From: Bradyrhizobium canariense
GTDB taxonomy: Bacteria; Pseudomonadota; Alphaproteobacteria; Rhizobiales; Xanthobacteraceae
Direction: 5' to 3'
Length of the DNA: 64,000 bases
NCBI RefSeq assembly: GCF_018130465.1
Contig: NZ_JAFCKJ010000003.1
Span: forward strand, 558,001 to 622,000
The position numbers and the translations under genes were made by a program. Below are positions 1 through 8,390 of this stretch, in pieces; within the stretch, counting starts at the first letter, position 1; each line of letters opens with the position of its first letter. The notes under the pieces are model-generated. The model was given only the letters and a program-made list of their open reading frames with translations, was not told the DNA's origin and did no database searches.

Positions 1-2
1 GC

Positions 3-104
3 CTCAGCGCGAAGGAAGGTGAGGATCTGATGCGCCTTCTGCACAAGGCCATCGCCGCCGGCAACGAGCTCAGCCGCGCCCCGCTGCGCGAGGTGCAGGC
101 ATAA
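3..104 (+). CDS. C-terminal fragment of a MarR-family regulator
   Basis: The window opens inside this gene. Only the last 33 codons are present, ending in TAA. The residues (LMRLLHKAIAAGNELSRAPL near the end) resemble the final dimerisation helix of MarR-type repressors, where a leucine-rich helix is followed by an N-E-x-S-R-A-P motif. The DNA-binding domain lies outside the window, so the family call rests on this tail alone. A different helical protein is possible. Confidence 0.45.
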   Translation, partial: LSAKEGEDLMRLLHKAIAAGNELSRAPLREVQA

Positions 105-225
105 TTCCGGGATTTCTATCCGTAATTGTCGCAGGATCGCGAAACCAGGAACTAACCTTCGGCTGATACGGTCGGCGGCATTCGGCGTTTAACGCGCGAT
201 TAACTTTGCCGGTCTGGAGTTTCGG

Positions 226-657
226 ATGTTCAGGTTCCTCATTGCGGCGGCGGCCATCGCGCTCTCGACCGCTCCGGCGCTCGCGAACGGCCATGGCGGC
301 GATGCCCCTCCTCCGCCGAAGCCCGAGGCGACGACCTCACCGGCGAAAGTGATCCTGACCAAGCAGGGTCCAACGCTCGTCGATCTCAAGGGCATGACGC
401 TCTACTATTACGAGCGCGATACCACCGGCAAGACGTCGAACTGCAACGGCAAATGCGTCGAGAGCTGGGTTCCGCTGCCCGCAACCGCCGACGCCAAGGC
501 GATCGGCGACTTCACCGTGATCAGCCGCAACGACGGCAGCAAGATGTGGGCATACCGCTATCGTCCGCTCTACACCTCGCCGGCCGACAAGGCGCCGGGC
601 GACGCCAACGGCATTGCCACGACGCTGCAATGGCGCATTGCCCGGCCCGAGAACTAG
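226..657 (+). CDS. Secreted PF03640-type protein (COG4315 family)
   Basis: A 143-residue exported protein. Residues 1-20 form a cleavable signal peptide (hydrophobic alanine-rich core, ALA cleavage). The mature part carries the PF03640 'secreted repeat' signature: a G-M-T-L-Y-Y-Y-E-R-D strand, then C73-N-G-K-C77 and an S-W-V-P-L motif, then the second half around residues 105-125. The family is abundant in alphaproteobacteria and has no established function; the paired cysteines suggest a disulfide or cofactor site. A GGAG lies just upstream of the ATG. It is monocistronic and converges on the L,D-transpeptidase gene. Confidence 0.85.
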   Translation: MFRFLIAAAAIALSTAPALANGHGGDAPPPPKPEATTSPAKVILTKQGPTLVDLKGMTLYYYERDTTGKTSNCNGKCVESWVPLPATADAKAIGDFTVISRNDGSKMWAYRYRPLYTSPADKAPGDANGIATTLQWRIARPEN

Positions 658-664
658 GGCGACC

Positions 665-1318
665 TCACCCGCGCCAGCTGGGCCTCGCCTCGACTTGCGC
701 GTTCTGTCCGGGCGGCAACACCACGACCGTTGAATTGAGCTTTACCCGGTCATAGAGATCGATCACGTCCTCGTTGCGCATCCGGATGCATCCGGACGAG
801 ATCGCCTGTCCGATATATTCCGGCTGGTTGGTGCCGTGGATGCGGTAGAGCGTGTCCTTGTTGCCGGAATAGAGATAGATGCCCCGCGCACCCAGCGGAT
901 TGGCGGGACCGCCGCTGACGCGCGCTGGGTAGGGTCCGAGCCGCGCCTGGATGTCCGCTGTCGGAACCCAGTCCGGCCATTCCGCCAAACGGCCGACCCG
1001 CGCGACGCCGGAGAACGCCATGGCTTCCTCGCCGACCGCCACGCCATAGCGGATCGCCTTGCCTTCGGGCAGCACGAAATAGAGGTAGCGCGCATCGGTA
1101 TCGACCAGGATGGTGCCCGGCTGCTCCTTGCGTGGGTAATCGACGATATGGCGGAGATATTGCTCGGGCACGTTCGCCTGCGCGTAAGGCGTATGCGCCA
1201 GCAACTGCCGGTCGCGCGGCGTCATGCTCGCATCCGTCGATGGCGAAAGCGTCGTCTGCATGCAGCCGCCCAGCGGAAGCATCGCGACGACGAATAGAGC
1301 GAAAAGAGATTTTGGCAC
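665..1318 (-). CDS. L,D-transpeptidase (ErfK/YbiS type) lipoprotein
   Basis: A periplasmic enzyme predicted to make 3-3 peptidoglycan cross-links or attach proteins to peptidoglycan. The YkuD catalytic motif is intact, with His161 (I-H-G-T-N) and Cys177 (S-S-G-C-I-R-M) in the usual spacing. I chose the GTG start at 1318 because it places a lipobox (L-P-L-G-G-C, Cys19) straight after a short hydrophobic segment. Longer starts (ATG at 1354, or 1468) would add an unusual N-terminal extension. The product is 217 residues, so it should be a lipid-anchored enzyme. It ends 7 bp from the stop of the convergent PF03640 gene. Confidence 0.88.
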   Translation of the reverse strand: MPKSLFALFVVAMLPLGGCMQTTLSPSTDASMTPRDRQLLAHTPYAQANVPEQYLRHIVDYPRKEQPGTILVDTDARYLYFVLPEGKAIRYGVAVGEEAMAFSGVARVGRLAEWPDWVPTADIQARLGPYPARVSGGPANPLGARGIYLYSGNKDTLYRIHGTNQPEYIGQAISSGCIRMRNEDVIDLYDRVKLNSTVVVLPPGQNAQVEARPSWRG

Positions 1319-1630
1319 CGCCGGCCCCGATAGCGATAGCAGCACCCCCAGCATCACCAGATGCTGCCCAAATCGTGCTGAAAACAAGGCATCGCGGAAC
1401 ACGTGCGCGTGTTTGATAAAGCGGGTTCCATCACCACAAACGGCGGAAGAGCGTCGCACAGTCTCCACCTCCTCGCCTTGCTTTGGTCAAACCCGGCTGG
1501 ACTCGTGCCTCATCGTGTTTGGTTCATCAGATTTGGATGGGCCCACCTCAACGGATCCGCTCGCGCCAATGCGGACGACCCATACTTCAACACCTGGGCT
1601 TCAAGATACCTGGGCTTCAAAGGAGCTGCG

Positions 1631-2641
1631 ATGCTCGCGACGCTGAACTCCCGGCAAATCGTCGATGCGATCGTGAAGGATACGGTCACGAACAACGACC
1701 CGCACGACGCCGTGCAGATTTCGCCTGACATGGTGCTGGCCTCGCGCCCCCTCGGCGTCGCGCCCGCGCTCGCGCCTGAAATCACGACCCGTCCGGAGCC
1801 CAAAATAGATCCGGCGTTCGCGCCGAAGCCCCGAATTGGTCCGGAGCCGAAGTTCAGTCCCGTGGTGGAGCCGCAGGCGGCTGCGCCTTCGGTCGACACC
1901 GCCGTGCGCGTCGCGGCCAGTGATGGTCCCGGCCGGCAGAAGCGATCCTCCGCCGGCAAATGGCTGCGCGGCGCTTTCGTCACGATGCTGTTTGCGGGGG
2001 GCAGCGCGGCCGCCACTGTCGCCTGGGAGAAACATGGCGACACCGCAAGACAGATGCTCGCCGAATGGACGCCGGCATTGGCCTCGCTGCTGCCTTCGAC
2101 GTCGCAGACGGCACCAGTCGCCGCCGCGCAGGCCGCGCCGCCCGAGGAGCAGGCTGCAACGGATCAAGCGACCAATCAATCTGCGGCTCCGCCTGCAACT
2201 CAGGTTGCAGCAGCGGTGCCCACGGCAACACAGCCCGATCCTGCGCCAACAGTGCAATCGATGACGCGCGATCTCGCCGCGATGGCGCAACAGATCGAGC
2301 AGCTCAAGGCCAACATCGCCGAGTTGAAGGCCGGGCAGGAGCAGATGGCACGCGAGATGGCGAAGCCGCCGGCGCCGAAGCCGATGGCCGATGCGAGGCC
2401 GCCGGTCGATCCGCGCGCACGGGTGTCGGCGCTGCCGCCGCGGCCTCCGGCGCCGCCGGTTCGCAAACCGAAGCCGGCCGTGTCGCAGACTTACATGCCG
2501 GCTTATTCGCCCGCGCCTCTCGCTCCGCCGCCGCCTTCGCAGGCTGCCGCGGTCCCACCGCCAGTTGCGCCCGTGACGACGACACAAGCCGTTGCCGACG
2601 ACGATGGACCTGTCGTGCGCCCGCCCATGCCGCTGCGCTGA
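1631..2641 (+). CDS. Proline-rich single-pass membrane protein with coiled coil, function unknown
   Basis: A 336-residue protein. A longer frame exists upstream (from 1403), but an AGGAG five bases before the ATG at 1631 fixes the start. Residues 1-110 are hydrophilic with charged-proline spacers (repeated P-E-P-K/A-P-K-P), 111-132 are a likely transmembrane helix, 150-205 are Ala/Pro/Gln rich, 211-245 form a predicted coiled coil (heptads around Q-Q-I-E-Q-L-K-A-N-I-A-E-L), and the tail is Pro-rich. The layout, with a cytoplasmic head, one helix and a long periplasmic proline arm, resembles envelope-spanning scaffolds. I recognise no catalytic motif. Such proteins occur across Bradyrhizobium, but I cannot name a function. 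Confidence 0.75.
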   Translation: MLATLNSRQIVDAIVKDTVTNNDPHDAVQISPDMVLASRPLGVAPALAPEITTRPEPKIDPAFAPKPRIGPEPKFSPVVEPQAAAPSVDTAVRVAASDGPGRQKRSSAGKWLRGAFVTMLFAGGSAAATVAWEKHGDTARQMLAEWTPALASLLPSTSQTAPVAAAQAAPPEEQAATDQATNQSAAPPATQVAAAVPTATQPDPAPTVQSMTRDLAAMAQQIEQLKANIAELKAGQEQMAREMAKPPAPKPMADARPPVDPRARVSALPPRPPAPPVRKPKPAVSQTYMPAYSPAPLAPPPPSQAAAVPPPVAPVTTTQAVADDDGPVVRPPMPLR

Positions 2642-2758
2642 ACGATCGTCACGCGCCGACCGAGAGCGCCGCGCCAGGGACGCTGTCCGAGTCGATGTGA
2701 TGCGTTGAGTCCGGGTAAATACGGGAAGCGATGCTTCGATCGTTTTTCATCAAGAGAA

Positions 2759-2788
2759 AAGGCCGTCGGGATCTATGCCGGCGGCCTT
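2759..2788 (+). terminator. Hairpin downstream of the proline-rich membrane protein gene
   Basis: An 11-bp stem with one G-U pair: AAGGCCGTCGG at 2759-2769 pairs with CCGGCGGCCTT at 2778-2788 across an 8-base loop. It lies about 120 bases after the stop at 2641. There is no long U-tract, so termination strength is uncertain. The rest of the 2642-3019 interval shows no convincing gene; an AT-richer stretch (2855-2960) may hold the promoter of the next gene. Confidence 0.5.
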
Positions 2789-3019
2789 CTCGTGCAGCTG
2801 CCGGTTCCCGGAGCCCGGTTCTGCTGCAATTCCATGCCTCATGATCGCGCCGACATATTTAATAAAATCTTAAAGCGCTCGAATGTTGCACATCATTTCT
2901 GCGCCATAAGCACAGAGATTGCGCGAGCCGTTCATTCGATAAACATCGACTCAGTGGTACCATCGGTCATGTGTTGATACGTCCACCCGAAGCTCAATTC
3001 GTCATACCGGGGAATTCGG

Positions 3020-3250
3020 ATGCCTTACTACTCCTTCGATCTCGTGGTTGGGGAAGAGTTCAAGAACCAGGGCGGAATCATCCTTGAGGACATCGAGGGT
3101 GCTTCCGACCGCGCCGACCAACTGGCCACCGAACTTTCGCAGGTGAAGCCGGAGTTGCAACGCAAGGGTTGCGCTGTGCGCGTTACCGACCGCGATCACA
3201 ACGAGGTCTACCGCACGCCGCTCGATCCCGTGCCGGCCTGGCAACGCTAG
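3020..3250 (+). CDS. Small DUF6894-like protein
   Basis: A 76-residue soluble protein starting M-P-Y-Y-S-F-D-L-V-V-G, with an acidic turn and a late D-x-x-x-x-E-V-Y-R-T-P-L strand. This matches the small DUF6894 proteins (M-P-x-Y-x-F-D pattern) that occur in many copies in Bradyrhizobium and Methylobacterium. No function is established. A GGGGAA precedes the ATG at good spacing. There is no signal peptide or transmembrane segment. Confidence 0.75.
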   Translation: MPYYSFDLVVGEEFKNQGGIILEDIEGASDRADQLATELSQVKPELQRKGCAVRVTDRDHNEVYRTPLDPVPAWQR

Positions 3251-3342
3251 CTCGCCGGCCGGCCTCGCGGCCGCACGCTATCCCCATTGCGGAGCGGCGC
3301 GCCAGCCGCTAGCCTTCCCGAAAATTCGGGGAGGTACCAAGG

Positions 3343-3732
3343 ATGCGGACTGGTTTTCTGATGACGGCCCTGTTGCTGCTGGCAGCGCCGGCCCAAGCGG
3401 CCGACCATCCACGTTCGACCTATGTCACGTTGGTCCTGCAGGCCTTCGCCGCCAAGGTCGAATGTCCGGGCACGGATGTTGTCTACCAGGATCTGGTGCA
3501 GAAGGCGGAGCAGATGCAGCTGCCCGAAGGCACCACCGAGAAGGTGCGCAAGGCGATCGCCTGGATGCACACCGGCGGCAAGTTGGGCGAGAAGCAGGAC
3601 GACGATCTGATGGCCGAGGTCGCGGTGGCCACCCAGGCGACCGACCTCAACCAACGCCGCCTCGGCATGCCCAGCTGGTGCGAGGCCCAGAAGACCAACC
3701 TCGCCGGCCTGATCCGCAGCAAGGGCGGCTAG
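3343..3732 (+). CDS. Small secreted protein, function unknown
   Basis: 129 residues with a clear signal peptide (1-20, cleavage after A-Q-A) and a mature helical protein with two cysteines (E-C-P near 40 and W-C-E near 113) that could form one disulfide. A GGAGG lies upstream of the ATG. It is followed by another small exported protein in the same orientation, so the two may share a transcript. I recognise no family. Confidence 0.7.
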   Translation: MRTGFLMTALLLLAAPAQAADHPRSTYVTLVLQAFAAKVECPGTDVVYQDLVQKAEQMQLPEGTTEKVRKAIAWMHTGGKLGEKQDDDLMAEVAVATQATDLNQRRLGMPSWCEAQKTNLAGLIRSKGG

Positions 3733-3842
3733 CGGCATCGCGCGGCGTTAAGCACGCCGCGCTGGAACTTTTGCTCCGGCCAATAATCGTCACATTCCTC
3801 GCCAGCATGCGGCTCTCTTCGACATTCGAACAGGGGAGCCCC

Positions 3843-4094
3843 ATGCGGATCAACCATGTCGTTTTCGCCGGCGCGCTTGCCGTCGCTACGGCGCTGACTG
3901 CGCCCGTGCTGGCGAAGAATTCCGACGCCCAGAAGGGCGAGGACAAATCGACCTCGTCGTCATCGTGTAGCGCCTATCAGCAGGCGCCGGACGGCTCGTG
4001 GGAACAGCTCCCCTGCAAGGAGACGGGCGAGCGCCCCCAACCGCAGACGCAGAATCGCACGTCGCCGCAGGGCGCCGACCGCGGGGAGCGTTGA
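3843..4094 (+). CDS. Small secreted basic/serine-rich protein, function unknown
   Basis: 83 residues. Residues 1-24 are a signal peptide (L-A-K cleavage region). The mature peptide is highly polar, with a serine run, two cysteines about 20 residues apart (S-C-S-A-Y-Q and P-C-K-E-T) and a Gln/Pro-rich tail. The start is set by GGGGAG seven bases before the ATG. It ends 13 bp before the stop of the convergent 61-residue gene. No family recognised. Confidence 0.65.
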   Translation: MRINHVVFAGALAVATALTAPVLAKNSDAQKGEDKSTSSSSCSAYQQAPDGSWEQLPCKETGERPQPQTQNRTSPQGADRGER

Positions 4095-4107
4095 GCGCGC
4101 GGGAGTG

Positions 4108-4293
4108 TCAGCTCTGGTGCGGACCGCGTATGATCTTCATCGCGTCGGCGATGTGACGCCACTCTTTGGCGTCATCGGCCTCGCCGCGGCCCTCGCAAGC
4201 CTGGGCCTGTTCGGCGGCCTTCGCGATCGCCGCAAAACCATGCTGTTCCAGCATCTGGCGCGCGACGGTGTGGACCTGGACCTCGGTCATCAT
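4108..4293 (-). CDS. Small cytosolic helical protein, function unknown
   Basis: 61 residues, predicted all-helical, with no signal peptide. It begins with two ATG codons in tandem behind GGGAG, so the second (4290) may be the true start. The pattern (Q-M-L-E-Q-H-G, then a Lys-Glu-Trp-Arg helix) has the look of a conserved Rhizobiales small protein of unknown role. It sits downstream of the min operon on the same strand but beyond the terminator at 4397-4430, so it is probably transcribed separately. Confidence 0.6.
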   Translation of the reverse strand: MMTEVQVHTVARQMLEQHGFAAIAKAAEQAQACEGRGEADDAKEWRHIADAMKIIRGPHQS

Positions 4294-4396
4294 GGGCGTT
4301 CTCCCGTTTGACGAAACCGCGGTGCATCGCGCCCCCGCGGGTTTTTCTCAACGATTGTGCCCCGGACCGCGTTCCCTAGCGCTCGCGTCCGCACGC

Positions 4397-4430
4397 AAAA
4401 GGCGGCCCGCTATGCCCAGCGGACCGCCTT
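4397..4430 (-). terminator. Intrinsic terminator of the min operon
   Basis: Read on the minus strand, AAGGCGG-T-CCGCT pairs with AGCGG-G-CCGCCTT around a six-base loop (one mismatch in a 13-bp stem), followed directly by TTTT. It lies 40 bases past the minE stop, exactly where the operon should end. Confidence 0.75.
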
Positions 4431-4469
4431 CTCACCCACCCCAAATCTGAAGCGGCCCGGCCGAGGTCC

Positions 4470-4751
4470 CTACCCGGCCGCCGCGCGCTTGCGCTCGAAG
4501 TCGTTGGGCACCTCGATATCGACCTCGAGGGTCGATACCTCGTCGCCGCGATCGAGCCGGACGATGACCTTGGTCGGGTCCAGCGTGACGTGCCTGGAGA
4601 CGACCGCGAGAATTTCCTCACGCAGCACACCAAGCAGATCGGGCTGGCCGCGCAGTCCGCGTTCATGGGCAAGCAGGATCTGCAACCGTTCGCGCGCGAC
4701 GGGTGCAGAGGCCTTGTTGCCGCGGAGAAGCCGAAGCAAACCCATGCTCAT
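4470..4751 (-). CDS. minE: Cell division topological specificity factor MinE
   Basis: 93 residues, typical for MinE. The N-terminal part holds the amphipathic leucine/arginine segment and helix (L-L-R-L-L-R, then [11 protein letters not shown]) that binds MinD and stimulates its ATPase. The C-terminal half (H-V-T-L-D-P and L-E-V-D-I-E-V-P) is the dimerisation domain. The ATG overlaps the minD stop (ATGA, 4 bp), so the two are translationally coupled. It is the last gene of minC-minD-minE and displaces MinCD from mid-cell so that division can occur there. Confidence 0.97.
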   Translation of the reverse strand: MSMGLLRLLRGNKASAPVARERLQILLAHERGLRGQPDLLGVLREEILAVVSRHVTLDPTKVIVRLDRGDEVSTLEVDIEVPNDFERKRAAAG

Positions 4752-5563
4752 GCAGCCCTCCGTCGCAGCAGGCGATCCATGAAGCCCTTGCGCTCGGTCG
4801 GCACCTGCATGGCGATGGTCTCGCCGCACAGCCGCCGCGCCGCGTCGATATAGGCCCGCGCCGGTGCGCCTTCCGCGTTCGACAGCGTCACAGGCGTGCC
4901 GACGTTGGAGGCGCGCAGCACGTCCTGGCTCTCCGGGATGATGCCGAGCAAGGGCGTTGCGAGGATCTCGAGGATGTCGTCGATGGTCAGCATCTCGCCG
5001 CGCGCGGCGCGCGAGGGATCGTAGCGCGTGATGAGGATGTGCTTCTCGACGCGCTCGCCCTTCTCGGCCCGCACCGTCTTGGAATCGAGCATGCCGATGA
5101 TGCGGTCGGAATCGCGCACCGAGGAGACTTCCGGATTGGTGACGATCACGGCTTCGTCGGCAAAGCGCATCGCCATGGAGGCGCCGCGCTCGATGCCGGC
5201 CGGGCTGTCGCAGATCACCCAGTCGAAACGGCTGCGCAGATCGTCGATGACCTTGCCCACGCCCTCTTCGGTCAGCGCGTCCTTGTCGCGGGTCTGCGAG
5301 GCCGGAAGGAGCCAGAGGTTCTCCAGCCGCTTGTCCTTGATCAGCGCCTGCGGCAGCTTTGCAACGCCTTGCACCACGTTGATGAGGTCGAACACGACGC
5401 GGCGTTCGGCGCCCATCACGAGGTCGAGGTTGCGCAAGCCGACGTCGAAATCGACGACCACGACCTTTTCGCCGCGTTGCGCGAGCGCAGCCCCCAGTGC
5501 GGCGGTCGTCGTCGTCTTGCCGACGCCGCCCTTGCCTGACGTCACGACCAGTACCTTGGCCAT
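4748..5563 (-). CDS. minD: Septum site-determining ATPase MinD
   Basis: 271 residues, full length. The deviant Walker A motif K11-G-G-V-G-K16-T is intact, followed by the [10 protein letters not shown] switch region. The Arg-rich C-terminal amphipathic helix ([12 protein letters not shown]) is the membrane-targeting sequence. ATP-bound MinD dimerises on the inner membrane and recruits MinC. It lies 19 bp after minC and overlaps minE by 4 bp. Confidence 0.98.
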   Translation of the reverse strand: MAKVLVVTSGKGGVGKTTTTAALGAALAQRGEKVVVVDFDVGLRNLDLVMGAERRVVFDLINVVQGVAKLPQALIKDKRLENLWLLPASQTRDKDALTEEGVGKVIDDLRSRFDWVICDSPAGIERGASMAMRFADEAVIVTNPEVSSVRDSDRIIGMLDSKTVRAEKGERVEKHILITRYDPSRAARGEMLTIDDILEILATPLLGIIPESQDVLRASNVGTPVTLSNAEGAPARAYIDAARRLCGETIAMQVPTERKGFMDRLLRRRAA

Positions 5564-5582
5564 CTCTCAAATCTCCTTCTGG

Positions 5583-6281
5583 TCAGTTCAGCGCAGTAAT
5601 TCGCATGGTGTTGCCCTGGAGCCAGGCCTGGGCCGGCTTGCCGCGCAGGGACGCGTCGATATCGTCGGCGGTCTGGTAAAATCCATCGATTGCAAGCAGT
5701 TCGGCCTCGATCTTCTGACAATAGATGCGTGCGCTCGTGTGACCGTTCACGCCCGCCATGGCGCGGCCGCGCAGCGCGCCGTAGATGTGAATAGAACCGC
5801 CGGCGACGACCTCGGCGCCGGAGCCGACCGAACCGAGAATGGTCACGTCGCCTTCGGGGAAGATCACGGTCTGGCCGGATCGTACGGGGGTTTCGAGCAG
5901 CAGTGAGGTCGGCTTTGCGTCGGCCTTCGTCTCCGCCTTCTTGGGCGCGCTCGGCTCGACCACGCAACTCCGTCCGCCCGAGAGCAGCGGTGGCATCATG
6001 GGCGTCAGCCGGCCCTCCTCCACGCCCTCGATCCCGAGCACGCGGATGTTGCGGTCCTGAAGGCTGGTGAGCAGGTGTCCGATGCCGGACTGGCTGAGAT
6101 CGACCGAGGACAGGTCGATCACCACGGGGCGGCCGGCGAAGAAGCCCGGCGAGCGCGCGATCGTGGTATCGATTTCCTGCAGCCAGTCCTGGATTGGAAC
6201 CGTCGGCACGAACACGAAGGCCACATAGGAGCGCCCGCGCAGGCGCACCATTTGGCGTTGGACTTTTGCTGCAGCCTCCAT
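5583..6281 (-). CDS. minC: Septum site-determining protein MinC
   Basis: 232 residues and first gene of the min operon. The N-terminal domain (about 1-105) inhibits FtsZ. A low-complexity Ala/Lys linker follows, then the C-terminal beta-helix (about 125-225), shown by the repeating pattern V-I-F-P-E-G-D, G-S-V-G-S-G-A-E-V and G-A-L-R-G-R-A-M-A-G. This domain binds MinD. With MinD it blocks Z-rings away from mid-cell. The promoter should lie in 6282-6400, between the start and the upstream palindromic repeat. Confidence 0.96.
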   Translation of the reverse strand: MEAAAKVQRQMVRLRGRSYVAFVFVPTVPIQDWLQEIDTTIARSPGFFAGRPVVIDLSSVDLSQSGIGHLLTSLQDRNIRVLGIEGVEEGRLTPMMPPLLSGGRSCVVEPSAPKKAETKADAKPTSLLLETPVRSGQTVIFPEGDVTILGSVGSGAEVVAGGSIHIYGALRGRAMAGVNGHTSARIYCQKIEAELLAIDGFYQTADDIDASLRGKPAQAWLQGNTMRITALN

Positions 6282-6404
6282 AGCGGCCGACTCGTTCCCT
6301 GTTATTGAATGGTTAACGATGCGGCGAATATGGTTAATGGCCGGTTAATTTCTCCGTGGGGTTACGTGAGTGGGGGCGGTCGGGCGTAGATTCCCAAATT
6401 AGCC

Positions 6405-6563
6405 CCGTCATCCTGAGGTGCGAGCCATAGGGCGCGCGCAGCGCCCTATGGGGAGCCTCGAAGGATGAGCGGCCGGGATGTTGCAGCCAGCAGCCGGGCC
6501 GTCGCCCTTCGAGGCTTGCTCTGCGGCGCGTTGCGCCGCAGAGCGCGCACCTCAGGGTGACGG
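6405..6563. repeat. Long nested palindromic repeat, family A (copy 1)
   Basis: About 160 bases forming nested inverted repeats. The outer arms are CCGTCATCCTGAGGTGCGAG and its near complement ending CTCAGGGTGACGG. The inner arms are GAGCCTCGAAGGATGA and its near complement CGCCCTTCGAGGCT. A second copy with the same outer and inner arms lies at 54959-55106. Both are intergenic, and the variable parts between the arms differ but keep their own hairpins. With the hairpin at 6589-6618 it fills the 6282-6635 gap. Confidence 0.85.
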
Positions 6564-6588
6564 TGATGGATGAATGCTCGCTGCTTCA

Positions 6589-6618
6589 ACTCCGTCATTG
6601 CGCTCGCAATGACGGAGT
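6589..6618 (-). terminator. Perfect hairpin 18 bases after the binding-protein stop
   Basis: ACTCCGTCATTGCG at 6589-6602 pairs perfectly with CGCAATGACGGAGT at 6605-6618 over a 2-base spacer. It lies 18 bases beyond the stop of the NMT1-type binding-protein gene and may end or stabilise its mRNA. The core CGTCATTGCG is the same as the ends of the repeats at 17288 and 58135, so it may be a minimal member of that family. Confidence 0.6.
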
Positions 6619-6635
6619 ATGGGGAGACTACCCCC

Positions 6636-7640
6636 CTACTTCTTCACCTTGCTCGCATCCATCTTGACGGCGGGATCGAGCATCTTGGTCGTGAACGCCG
6701 TTGTGACGTCGAACGGCTTCTCCATGCCGAGATAGGTCTGGACCAGCTCGTAGTCTTTCTTCATCCGCTCGCCGTCGATCCAGCCGAGCGACTTCGTCGT
6801 CGTGAATTCGTCCGTCATCAGGAACTTGATGCGCTCCCATTGGCGCTCCTGGTTCTCCTTGTCGAGACCGGAGACCTGATCGAGCAACGCCTTCAGGCAG
6901 GGTGCGGCGTCGGCGACGCAAGTCGCAAAGGCCTTTTGCGTGACCCTCACGAACTCCTCGACCAGCTTCGGGTTCTTCTGCAGATAGCCGCCGTTGACGA
7001 TCAGCGAATTGCCGTAGGGGTTGAGCCCGATGTCCTTCCAGTTGACGTAGCCGAGATCGCCTCCGAACTCGATCACCTTCAAATCGTGCTCGTTGTAGAA
7101 GTCGCTGATGATGTCGACCGTATGGCTCTTCAGCGCCGCGATCTTCGCCGTCGGCCCGACATTGACGAAGCCGACGGAGTCGGGTGCAAGCCCTGCGGCC
7201 TTGGCGAAGGCCGGCCACATCACGCGCGAGGCGTCCCCGGGCGGATTACCGATCTTGTGGCCGGCAAAATCCTTCACCCCGTTCACGCCGTAGCTCTTCA
7301 GCCAGTAGAAGGTCTGGCCGGTGTTGGCGTAAACGCTCATCACGGCAACGGTGTCGGCGCCCTTGCTCTTCGCCACCAGCATGGTGGCGAGATCGGCGAC
7401 GCCGAACGGCGAACCGCCCGATCCGACCTTGACGGCGGAGACGCCGGAGCCCTTGCCGACCTCGATGGTGAGGTCGATGCCGGCCTTCTCGTACCAGCCC
7501 TGCGCCTTGGCGTAATAATACGGCGAGTGGTCGGCCGTCGGCGTCCAGTTCAGGATCAGGTTGACCGCCTCGCCCGCGTTTGCGGGCACTGCCGGCAAAC
7601 CGAGCATCAGGGTCACAACCGCCGCCTGCAAACGCTTCAT
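6636..7640 (-). CDS. ABC transporter substrate-binding protein, NMT1/ThiY-like
   Basis: A 334-residue periplasmic binding protein. The ATG at 7640 is chosen because GAGGAG precedes it and it starts a normal signal peptide (residues 1-23, A-N-A). The mature protein has the NMT1/SsuA pattern: W-T-P-T-A-D-H-S-P-Y-Y-Y-A near the start, a long Y-Y-A-K-A-Q-G-W-Y helix, then G-V-A-D-L-A-T-M and D-I-I-S-D-F-Y-N. Members bind thiamine precursors, pyrimidines, nitrate or sulfonates, so the ligand cannot be read from sequence. It diverges from the TetR gene, and the matching permease and ATPase lie beyond it at 8474 and 12158. Confidence 0.9.
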   Translation of the reverse strand: MKRLQAAVVTLMLGLPAVPANAGEAVNLILNWTPTADHSPYYYAKAQGWYEKAGIDLTIEVGKGSGVSAVKVGSGGSPFGVADLATMLVAKSKGADTVAVMSVYANTGQTFYWLKSYGVNGVKDFAGHKIGNPPGDASRVMWPAFAKAAGLAPDSVGFVNVGPTAKIAALKSHTVDIISDFYNEHDLKVIEFGGDLGYVNWKDIGLNPYGNSLIVNGGYLQKNPKLVEEFVRVTQKAFATCVADAAPCLKALLDQVSGLDKENQERQWERIKFLMTDEFTTTKSLGWIDGERMKKDYELVQTYLGMEKPFDVTTAFTTKMLDPAVKMDASKVKK

Positions 7641-7724
7641 CGCATCTCTCCTCATTGCCCGCGACCCGGCTTGTCGCTCTCCCCCTGTGAGGATACCAAT
7701 GCAACAAGGCCGCCCTCCACTTGT

Positions 7725-7738
7725 CAACTGTTTGGTTG
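7725..7738. promoter_or_regulatory. Predicted TetR operator, upstream copy
   Basis: CAACTGTTTGGTTG lies in the divergent gap between the binding-protein gene and the TetR gene. It matches the reverse complement of the site at 8391-8404 at 11 of 14 positions (CAAC-NNN-TTGGTTG). Its right half-site TGGTTG is perfect, and the left half CAACTG differs at two positions from the ideal CAACCA. Binding here would cover both divergent promoters. Confidence 0.65.
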
Positions 7739-7741
7739 GAA

Positions 7742-8389
7742 ATGCCCGCAAAACGTTCAGGCGACACCGTGCCGCAGCGGCGCGACCCCGTCGCCACACG
7801 CAAGAAGCTGCTGACCGCGGCGCGCGAGGAGTTCGCCCGGCACGGCTTTGCCGGCGCCCGCGTCGACGAGATCGCGATGCGCGCCGGCGTCAACAAGCAG
7901 CTCGTCTACCACTATTTCGGCGACAAGGACGCGCTCTATCTTGCTGTCCTCGAATGGGTTTACGCCGATATCCGCGAGCAGGAGCGCCAGCTCAATCTCG
8001 AAGGCCTGGCGCCGGAAAAGGCGATCCGGAAACTGATCGAGGCCTCGTTCGATTACCTCGCGGCAAACCCCGATTTCATCGTGCTTCTGAACGACGAGAA
8101 CCGCGGCGGTGCCCGCCACGTCCGCGGCTCGACGCGGCTCGAGGCGATGCATTCGCCGCTGGTGAAGAGCGTGTCCCACATCCTTCACGAGGGCGTCCGC
8201 GCCGGAATGTTCCGCAAGGGGATCGACCCGATCCAGCTCTATATCTCCATCGCCGGCCTCAGCTATTTCTATCTCTCCAACACGCCGACGCTGTCGGCGA
8301 TCTTCGGCAAGGACCTGTCGAGCCGGGCCGCGCGCCGCGCCCGCCGCCGGCACGTCGCCGATCTCGTGCTGCATTCGCTCCGGCCGTAA
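7742..8389 (+). CDS. TetR-family repressor, RutR/YcdC-like
   Basis: 215 residues. The N-terminal helix-turn-helix reads A-R-H-G-F-A-G-A-R-V-D-E-I-A-M-R-A-G-V-N, then K-Q-L-V-Y-H-Y-F-G-D-K-D, the hallmark of TetR proteins. The C-terminal domain resembles the YcdC/RutR ligand-binding domain (L-N-D-E-N-R-G-G-A-R). I take the ATG at 7742; a TTG at 7721 would also fit, but it would put the operator inside the coding sequence. No good ribosome-binding site precedes the ATG. Near-matching palindromes flank the gene, so it probably represses itself, the divergent binding protein and the downstream permease operon. Confidence 0.9.
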   Translation: MPAKRSGDTVPQRRDPVATRKKLLTAAREEFARHGFAGARVDEIAMRAGVNKQLVYHYFGDKDALYLAVLEWVYADIREQERQLNLEGLAPEKAIRKLIEASFDYLAANPDFIVLLNDENRGGARHVRGSTRLEAMHSPLVKSVSHILHEGVRAGMFRKGIDPIQLYISIAGLSYFYLSNTPTLSAIFGKDLSSRAARRARRRHVADLVLHSLRP

Positions 8390-8390
8390 T

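Noticed and set aside
1403-1630. A longer N-terminus for the proline-rich membrane protein
   Set aside because: The AGGAG before 1631 fixes the start, and the extra residues are low-quality sequence in the divergent promoter region.
2705-2977. A 90-residue frame in the gap after the proline-rich protein
   Set aside because: It spans the hairpin at 2759 and has no start signal; composition is not protein-like.
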